64,000 nt of DNA, taken from an uncultured Acetatifactor sp. (GTDB lineage Bacteria > Bacillota > Clostridia > Lachnospirales > Lachnospiraceae). Of the stretch, positions 61,629 to 64,000 are shown one piece after another. Location of the stretch: assembly GCA_910577665.1 (NCBI GenBank), contig CAJTOJ010000003.1, forward strand, positions 62,001 to 126,000, in the 5' to 3' direction. Under the pieces are notes generated by a model, which searched no databases, was not told the DNA's origin, and saw only the letters and a list, made by a program, of their open reading frames with translations. Position numbers and translations under genes: made by a program. Each line of letters begins with the position of its first letter. Position 1 is the first letter of the stretch.

Positions 61629-62417
61629 TCAAATGACATGCTTCTCTTTCAGCTTGCCTGCAATGTAAGCAACAGCCTCTGCGGGATCCAGGGTGACCTT
61701 CTCCCCTGCACCCTTCCTCACTTTGTCGGAAGCCTTTGCAATCTGGGTAGGAGAACCCTTCAGGCCTAAGTTGGAATCTTCCACATCCTTCAGATCAGCC
61801 CTGCCCCAGGTGGTAAACTTCTCATCGTTGGTGCAGGCTTCGAAGATTCCGCCGGGTGTCATATATCTGGGTTCGTTCAGTTCAGCCAGGGCCGTGATCA
61901 AGCAGGGCATCTTGGCCTTCAGCACATGGTATCTGTCATCATACTGACGCTCTACGATCACACTATCCCCTTCAATCTTCAGATTCTGGGCATAAGAGAT
62001 CACAGGGATATGTAGATGTTCGGAGATCTGGGGGCCAACCTGGGCAGTATCCCCATCAATGGCCTGGCGGCCTGTGATAATCAGGTCGTACTCCATATTG
62101 CGCAGTGCCCCGGCCAGTGTCTGGGAAGTAGCCCAGGTGTCGGCACCGCCCAGCACCCTGTCTGTCACCAGGACACCCTTGTCAGCGCCCATGGCAACTG
62201 CCTCGAGCAACACATCTTTAGCCTTGGGAAGCCCCATGGTAAGCACAGTCACCTCGGCACCGTACTCATCTTTCAGTCTCAGCGCCGCCTCCAGGCCCGC
62301 CTTGTCATCGGGGTTCATAATGGTCATCATGGCAGCCCTGTCCAATGTGCCGTCCGGATTGAACTTCACGCCGCCCTTGGTATCGGGAACCTGCTTGATA
62401 CAAACAACAACTTTCAT
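61629..62417 (-). CDS. etfB: Electron transfer flavoprotein, beta subunit
   Basis: 262 aa. MKVVVCIKQVPDTKGGVKFNPDGTLDRA, AALRLKDEYGAEVTVLTMGLPKA and DLIITGRQAIDGDTAQVGPQISEHL are the EtfB core motifs; the last binds the bifurcating FAD or AMP. Next to bcd (38 bp gap) and etfA. The ribosome site GGAGTG is 8-9 nt before the ATG. Confidence 0.96.
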   Translation of the reverse strand: MKVVVCIKQVPDTKGGVKFNPDGTLDRAAMMTIMNPDDKAGLEAALRLKDEYGAEVTVLTMGLPKAKDVLLEAVAMGADKGVLVTDRVLGGADTWATSQTLAGALRNMEYDLIITGRQAIDGDTAQVGPQISEHLHIPVISYAQNLKIEGDSVIVERQYDDRYHVLKAKMPCLITALAELNEPRYMTPGGIFEACTNDEKFTTWGRADLKDVEDSNLGLKGSPTQIAKASDKVRKGAGEKVTLDPAEAVAYIAGKLKEKHVI

Positions 62418-62455
62418 TGTATTTTCACTCCTTTTTTTGTTTTCACGTGGATGGA

Positions 62456-63607
62456 TTATTTCAACAGTGCAGCACTGATAACCATACGCTGAACCTCGCT
62501 GGTTCCCTCGTAGATCTCGGTGATCTTGGCATCACGCATCATGCGCTCCACATCATACTCCCTGGTGTAGCCATATCCGCCGTGGAGTTGGACAGCCTTG
62601 GTGGTCACTTCCATGGCAACTTCCGCAGCATACAGCTTTGCCTGTGCAGCCTCGAAGCCATATTCCTTCTGGGTAGCCTTGGCCATGGCAGCCTTATACA
62701 CCAGAAGCTGGGCAGCCTGTACCTTGGTAGCCATGTCAGCCAGCTGGAACTGGGTGTTCTGCAGGGCTGCGATAGGCTTGCCAAACTGCTTTCTCTCCTT
62801 GGTGTATGCAATGGTTCTCTCCAGAGCACCTTCCGCAATGCCAAGGGCCTGTGCAGCGATACCGATACGGCCGCCATCCAGGGTGTGCATGGCAATCTTA
62901 AAGCCCTGACCCAGCTTGCCAAGCATGTTCTCCTTGGGAACGCGGCAGTCTGTAAAGATCAATTCATAGGTGGAAGATCCGCGGATACCCATCTTCTTCT
63001 CCTTGGTACCGAAGGTAAAGCCAGGTGTTCCTTTCTCTACGATAAAGGCAGTGATCTCCTTAATCTTTCTTCCTCTCTTCTCAATGGTACCTGTCACGGC
63101 GAAGATCACATAGACATCTGCCTCTTTACCATTGGTGATGAAGATCTTGGAACCATTGATAATATAGTCATCGCCGTCTGCCACAGCCTTGGTCTGCTGG
63201 CCCTGGGCATCGGTACCAGCACCAGGCTCGGTGAGGCCGAAGGCTCCCAGCTTCTCGCCCTTCGCAAGGGGTACCAGATACTTCTGTTTCTGCTCTTCCG
63301 TGCCGAAGGTCATAATCGGGTCACAGCACAGGGAAGTGTGTGCGGACACGATCACGCCTGTGGTGCCACAGACCTTGGAGAGCTCCTCCACACACATCAC
63401 ATAGGTCAGGGGATCGCAGCCCTGTCCACCATACTCCTTGGGAACGGGGATCCCTAAGAATCCGTTCTTCGCCATCTTCCGGGCAGTCTCCCTGGGGAAC
63501 TCCTCTGTCTCGTCCACTTCCTGGGCCAGAGGTTTTACCTCTTTTTCGGCAAACTCCCGAAACAGGGTGCGTGCCATTTCATGTTCTTTGCGCAGCGTAA
63601 AATCCAT
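62456..63607 (-). CDS. bcd: Butyryl-CoA dehydrogenase (acyl-CoA dehydrogenase)
   Basis: Reduces crotonyl-CoA to butyryl-CoA. 383 aa. FAD/substrate motifs LTEPGAGTDAQGQQT, FITNGKEADVYVIFAVT and the catalytic Glu in IYEGTSEVQRMVI near the C-terminus. Typical size. Start 63607 (MDFTLRKEHEMART) chosen with GGAGG 10 nt upstream; an ATG at 63616 is too close to it. Gene order hbd-bcd-etfB-etfA is the classic clostridial crotonyl-CoA to butyryl-CoA operon. Confidence 0.95.
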   Translation of the reverse strand: MDFTLRKEHEMARTLFREFAEKEVKPLAQEVDETEEFPRETARKMAKNGFLGIPVPKEYGGQGCDPLTYVMCVEELSKVCGTTGVIVSAHTSLCCDPIMTFGTEEQKQKYLVPLAKGEKLGAFGLTEPGAGTDAQGQQTKAVADGDDYIINGSKIFITNGKEADVYVIFAVTGTIEKRGRKIKEITAFIVEKGTPGFTFGTKEKKMGIRGSSTYELIFTDCRVPKENMLGKLGQGFKIAMHTLDGGRIGIAAQALGIAEGALERTIAYTKERKQFGKPIAALQNTQFQLADMATKVQAAQLLVYKAAMAKATQKEYGFEAAQAKLYAAEVAMEVTTKAVQLHGGYGYTREYDVERMMRDAKITEIYEGTSEVQRMVISAALLK

Positions 63608-63672
63608 GATTACCATTCCTCCATTATTTATCTTACTATCCAGGCTGGTCTATGTACCCGGACAACACACAC

Positions 63673-63712
63673 AAGTCACATACCCTGCCATAACAGACAA
63701 AGTATGTGACTT
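63673..63712 (-). promoter_or_regulatory. Intercistronic hairpin between hbd and bcd
   Basis: AAGTCACATAC (63673-63683) pairs perfectly with GTATGTGACTT (63702-63712). On the minus strand the following bases are TTGTGTGTTG, not a clean T-run, so it is probably a stability or processing element rather than a terminator. Confidence 0.65.
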
Positions 63713-63733
63713 TGTTTTCCACTCATTTCAGGC

Positions 63734-64000
63734 TTACTTGCTGTAATCGTAGAAGCCCACACCGGTCTTCTTGCCCAGCTTGCCTGCGCGAACCATCTTG
63801 CGCAGCAGGGGATGAGGACGATACTTGGAATCGCCGGTCTCGTTCTGCAGCACTTCCATGATGGCCAGTACAATGTCAAGTCCTACCAGATCACCCAGGG
63901 CCAGAGGTCCCATGGGATGGGAAGCACCCAGCTTCATGGCAGTGTCGATGTCTTCCACGCTGGCAATGCCCTCTGCATAGATGCCGATGGCCTCGTTGAT
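63734..64000 (-). CDS. hbd: 3-hydroxybutyryl-CoA dehydrogenase, C-terminal part
   Basis: The last 88 residues run from the window edge: INEAIGIYAEGIASVEDIDT, then AMKLGASHPMGPLALGDLVG, LDIVLAIMEVLQ and GKKTGVGFYDYSK. HPMGPLALGDLVGLD and TGVGFYDY are the C-terminal dimerisation-domain motifs of Hbd. It makes 3-hydroxybutyryl-CoA from acetoacetyl-CoA with NAD(P)H. The N-terminal NAD domain is outside the window; crt and thl probably follow upstream. Confidence 0.95.
   Translation of the reverse strand: MNEAIGIYAEGIASVEDIDTAMKLGASHPMGPLALGDLVGLDIVLAIMEVLQNETGDSKYRPHPLLRKMVRAGKLGKKTGVGFYDYSK

Noticed and set aside
63673..63712. Terminator between hbd and bcd
   Set aside because: Strong stem but no T-run, and the genes belong to one known operon.

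Overview
The window looks like chromosomal DNA of a GC-rich Lachnospiraceae-type anaerobe (Clostridia, Bacillota). It has T-box leaders before valS and thrS, strong AGGAGG ribosome sites, a butyryl-CoA operon, LplABC/YtcQPO-type sugar transporters with YesMN regulators, AddAB instead of RecBCD, and a ThiT thiamine transporter behind a TPP riboswitch. This assignment is inferred from gene content only. I saw no phage, plasmid, CRISPR array, rRNA or tRNA gene.

Layout. 1-1074: start of valS (minus) with T-box and promoter. 1071-9807: plant-glycan operon (minus): solute-binding lipoprotein, two permeases, GH39 and GH78 glycosidases, with a divergent AraC regulator. 9897-20586: second glycan operon (minus): YesM kinase, YesN regulator, lipoprotein, two permeases and a large GH106-like enzyme. 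Together with the GH105 enzyme at 40483 this points to rhamnose-containing pectin (rhamnogalacturonan) use. 20823-23419: M20 dipeptidase and a UroD-family protein. 23818-31380: two MacB-like ATPase-permease fusions, a GT39-like membrane glycosyltransferase and a convergent GT2. 31535-38189 (minus): HAD-CPBP fusion, greA, MraY-like transferase, a TetM-like GTPase fused to a YacP/Rae1-like NYN nuclease domain, and a GNAT. 38576-41601 (plus): TPP riboswitch-thiT, an XRE regulator, GH105. 41605-50986 (minus): mpg-addB-addA repair operon, a decayed Gfo/Idh/MocA remnant and a WYL regulator. 51233-56250 (minus): YtrA-like GntR with its ABC transporter, a GNAT, and an ABC-class ATPase carrying a 17-residue tandem repeat. 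56251-60340: apparently AT-richer, repeat-bordered segment with a thrS that lacks the TGS domain and an unrecognised membrane protein. 60411-64000 (minus): end of a butyrate operon, hbd-bcd-etfB-etfA.

Most unusual observations: (a) the TetM-like GTPase/NYN nuclease fusion, in which the drug-displacing loop of TetM is not conserved; (b) a short non-coding repeat family with GTAACnGTTC ends, one copy of which is flanked by a perfect 8-bp direct repeat like a MITE; (c) the HAD phosphatase/CPBP protease fusion; (d) an in-frame 5 x 51-bp repeat in the ABC-class ATPase; (e) hairpins placed directly before ribosome sites, and attenuator-like hairpins between the binding-protein and permease genes of both sugar operons.
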